Source: JAZKFR01 sp040386295
Lineage (GTDB): Bacteria; Pseudomonadota; Gammaproteobacteria; Burkholderiales; Rhodocyclaceae
NCBI GenBank assembly: GCA_040386295.1
Contig: JAZKFR010000123.1
Coordinates: forward strand, 1-7,847
Direction: 5' to 3'
Length of the DNA: 7,847 nt
Part shown: positions 6,361 to 7,847 of the stretch, in pieces
Position numbering within the stretch: position 1 is the stretch's first letter
Layout of the letters: each line of letters starts with the position of its first letter
Position numbers and translations under genes: made by a program
The notes under the pieces: generated by a model
Told to the model about the DNA's origin: nothing
Database searches by the model: none
What the model saw: only the letters and a program-made list of their open reading frames with translations

Positions 6361-7847
6361 TCACCCCAAGCGCGCAATCCCTTCCTGCAAACCCTGGAAG
6401 CCTTTTAGCCCGGCACCCGCAGCGAGCGAAACAGGATCGATGCCATTGCGCAAGGCATTCGGCGTGCCTTGCGCGACCAGCGCTTGATTGCCAACATCAG
6501 CACCATGTGCGGGATTCAGCCAATCGGGCGCTGCTGCGCTTTCCGCCAGCAGGCGGTTGAGCGTCGCCTCCATGGCAGCCCAGTGCTGGTAAAAACCATT
6601 GTCTTCAGCCGCCACCTTCTGGCGAGAGGGCGCACTACCCTGATCGTTCGGACGTAAAGGATCTCTGGCTGCGCTATCAAGCAAATCTTTATCCTTATCG
6701 CGTCGACCTGGCTCATCGTCTTTGCCTGGTTTGCCTGGTTTGCCTGGTTTGCCTGGCTTACCGGGTTTGTCACGCGGCTCGTGATCATCGCGCGGACCAG
6801 GGCCTGCAGGTCCGCCTGAACCGCCAGGGCCACCGAGCGGACCACCGTGATCACCCGGAGTGCCACTGCCCGCCACCTTGAGCGCAAAGGACTGGCTGGC
6901 AGTGGCACCCGCAAGATCAGTTGCCGTGACTTGAATTTGCAACTGCGCGGCCGCACCCGTCGGCGTCCCGGAAAGCACACCGCTCGTCGCGTTAAAACTT
7001 AACCAGGCAGGCAAAGCAGCGTTGGCATTGTTCCCCGTGATCAGCGTCGCGCGATAGTTCAAATGATCACCCACATCAACATCGCTAAACGCGTTGTCCG
7101 GCAAGGCGTAGCTGAACGTCGCTCCGCTCTGCGCAGATTGATTCGTCAGCAGTGTACTGATGATGGGCGCATCGTTGGTGTTGCGCACCGTGAGATCAAA
7201 ACTATCGCTACTGCTTCCGCCGTGTCCATCGTTAGCGCTGACCTTAAGGCTGAGTGTGCCGACGTTTGCGTTGACTGGTGTGCCACTTAAAGTGCGCGAA
7301 CTGGCGTTGAAGCTGAGCCAACCCGGCAAGACTGAACCGTCAACTTTACTCAGACTAAAACTCAGGGCATCGCCGTTCGCATCAGTGAAAGTACTGAGCG
7401 GAATCGCATAAGTGAACGCCGCATCTTCGTTGATGAACTGATCAGGCAGCGGCGTCGTGACCACCGGTGCGCTGTTGCCAGCCGGATTAACAGCAATCAC
7501 AAAATCATCAAACACACTGGCGTTGCTCGTATCTTTTGCCGTGACGCGAACACTGACGCTGCCTGCACTCGTCGGCGTGCCGCTGAAGCTGCGTGTGCTC
7601 GCGTTGAACGTCAGCCAGCTTGGTAGCGCGCTGCTGGTGCTCAGCGTGGCGCTGTAGTTCAGCGTGTCGCCAACATCGACGTCGGTGAAGCTGTTGCTCG
7701 GTACGTTGAAGTTGAGCGACTGGCCGACGGTGATGCTTTGATCAGCGAGCGGCGTGCTGAGGATCGGCGCGTCGTTGGTGTTACGCACGTTAAGGTCGAA
7801 GCTGTCGCTGATGCTGCCACCACGTCCATCGTTGGCGGTGACTTTGA
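6361..7847 (-). CDS. large cadherin/Ig-like repeat surface protein, C-terminal part (N-terminus beyond window)
   Basis: The frame is open from the window edge to a TGA at 6363-6361, showing 494 C-terminal residues. After the tail of one unit (NDGRGG...VRNTNDAP) come three cadherin/putative-Ig (He_PIG-like) units of about 94-100 residues: 7767-7486, 7473-7180 and 7170-6871. Each has LP.WL.FN followed by SGTP, and Asp-rich calcium-type motifs such as DVDVGD, DANGD and NTNDAP. Next come a Gly/Pro-rich stretch (6870-6793), a KPG repeat (6768-6721), a charged DDEPGRRDKDKD segment and a C-terminal tail of about 105 residues ending SLAAGAGLKGFQ...IARLG. No RTX nonapeptides are visible. Position directly upstream of hlyD and hlyB homologues on the same strand makes it the likely type I secretion substrate, probably an adhesin or biofilm protein exported by an uncleaved C-terminal signal. 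The GTG at 7788 lies inside a repeat and is not the true start. Confidence 0.85.
   Translation of the reverse strand, partial: KVTANDGRGGSISDSFDLNVRNTNDAPILSTPLADQSITVGQSLNFNVPSNSFTDVDVGDTLNYSATLSTSSALPSWLTFNASTRSFSGTPTSAGSVSVRVTAKDTSNASVFDDFVIAVNPAGNSAPVVTTPLPDQFINEDAAFTYAIPLSTFTDANGDALSFSLSKVDGSVLPGWLSFNASSRTLSGTPVNANVGTLSLKVSANDGHGGSSSDSFDLTVRNTNDAPIISTLLTNQSAQSGATFSYALPDNAFSDVDVGDHLNYRATLITGNNANAALPAWLSFNATSGVLSGTPTGAAAQLQIQVTATDLAGATASQSFALKVAGSGTPGDHGGPLGGPGGSGGPAGPGPRDDHEPRDKPGKPGKPGKPGKPGKDDEPGRRDKDKDLLDSAARDPLRPNDQGSAPSRQKVAAEDNGFYQHWAAMEATLNRLLAESAAAPDWLNPAHGADVGNQALVAQGTPNALRNGIDPVSLAAGAGLKGFQGLQEGIARLG
6721..6768 (-). repeat. 9-base tandem repeat encoding a collagen-like (Lys-Pro-Gly)n tract
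   Basis: Four perfect head-to-tail copies of TTTGCCTGG (6721-6756), one diverged copy CTTACCGGG (6757-6765) and a final partial unit encode five KPG triplets plus a closing Lys on the minus strand. Together with the preceding Gly/Pro-rich stretch this gives a Gly-Xaa-Yaa pattern like bacterial collagen-like proteins. The unit is a multiple of three, so slippage changes length but not frame. Confidence 0.85.

Noticed and set aside
6450..6470. AAG-type cleavage site for a LapG-like protease in the substrate tail
   Set aside because: LapG sites lie near the N-terminus of LapA-type adhesins, which is outside the window; a single LAAG here is not meaningful.
6721..6768. CRISPR-like array
   Set aside because: Nine-base contiguous repeats without spacers, in frame within a coding region.
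6516..6980. Minus-strand 154-codon frame with NQA repeats
   Set aside because: An alternative frame of the collagen-like tract and tail; the repeats simply mirror the 9-base tandem repeat of the real frame.

Overview
The window looks like a stretch of a Gram-negative proteobacterial chromosome, most likely a betaproteobacterium of the Burkholderiales (possibly Oxalobacteraceae). That placement is inferred from the style of the TonB/ExbB, HlyD and HlyB proteins, the moderate GC content and the CCCTCTCC-type intergenic repeats; no rRNA or other marker confirms it. Almost all coding capacity is on the minus strand, so most genes read from high to low coordinates.

Left part (1-1305): a tonB-exbB iron-uptake energiser operon on the minus strand. 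exbB runs off the left edge. A well-formed sigma70 promoter whose 17-base spacer is filled by a Fur-box-like palindrome lies just upstream of tonB, so iron-repressed expression is expected. Divergent to it, on the plus strand, are a promoter-like sequence and a complete tRNA-Arg(CCG) gene with encoded CCA (1566-1642), then a small lipoprotein of unknown function (1827-2297).

Right part (2301-7847): a type I secretion cassette on the minus strand in the order substrate, membrane fusion protein, ABC transporter. The substrate (6361 to beyond 7847) is the C-terminal end of what must be a longer protein made of cadherin/Ig-like putative repeats, followed by a Gly/Pro-rich collagen-like segment with a perfect 9-base tandem repeat and a charged C-terminal tail. 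The HlyD-family fusion protein (6061-4667) carries one in-frame TAA stop after codon 85; everything else in that frame is intact. The HlyB/LapB-type transporter (4469-2301) is intact and has a non-catalytic C39-like domain. The outer-membrane (TolC-like) partner is not in the window.

The two intergenic gaps flanking hlyD (4470-4666 and 6062-6360) each hold a copy of a short repeat whose 36-base core matches at 30 positions, and the six differences are all transitions. The observations most worth following are the lone nonsense codon in hlyD, which would be expected to stop or change export of the large surface protein, the paired intergenic repeat, and the length-variable-looking collagen-like tract. 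I did not find evidence for a wholly new kind of system here.
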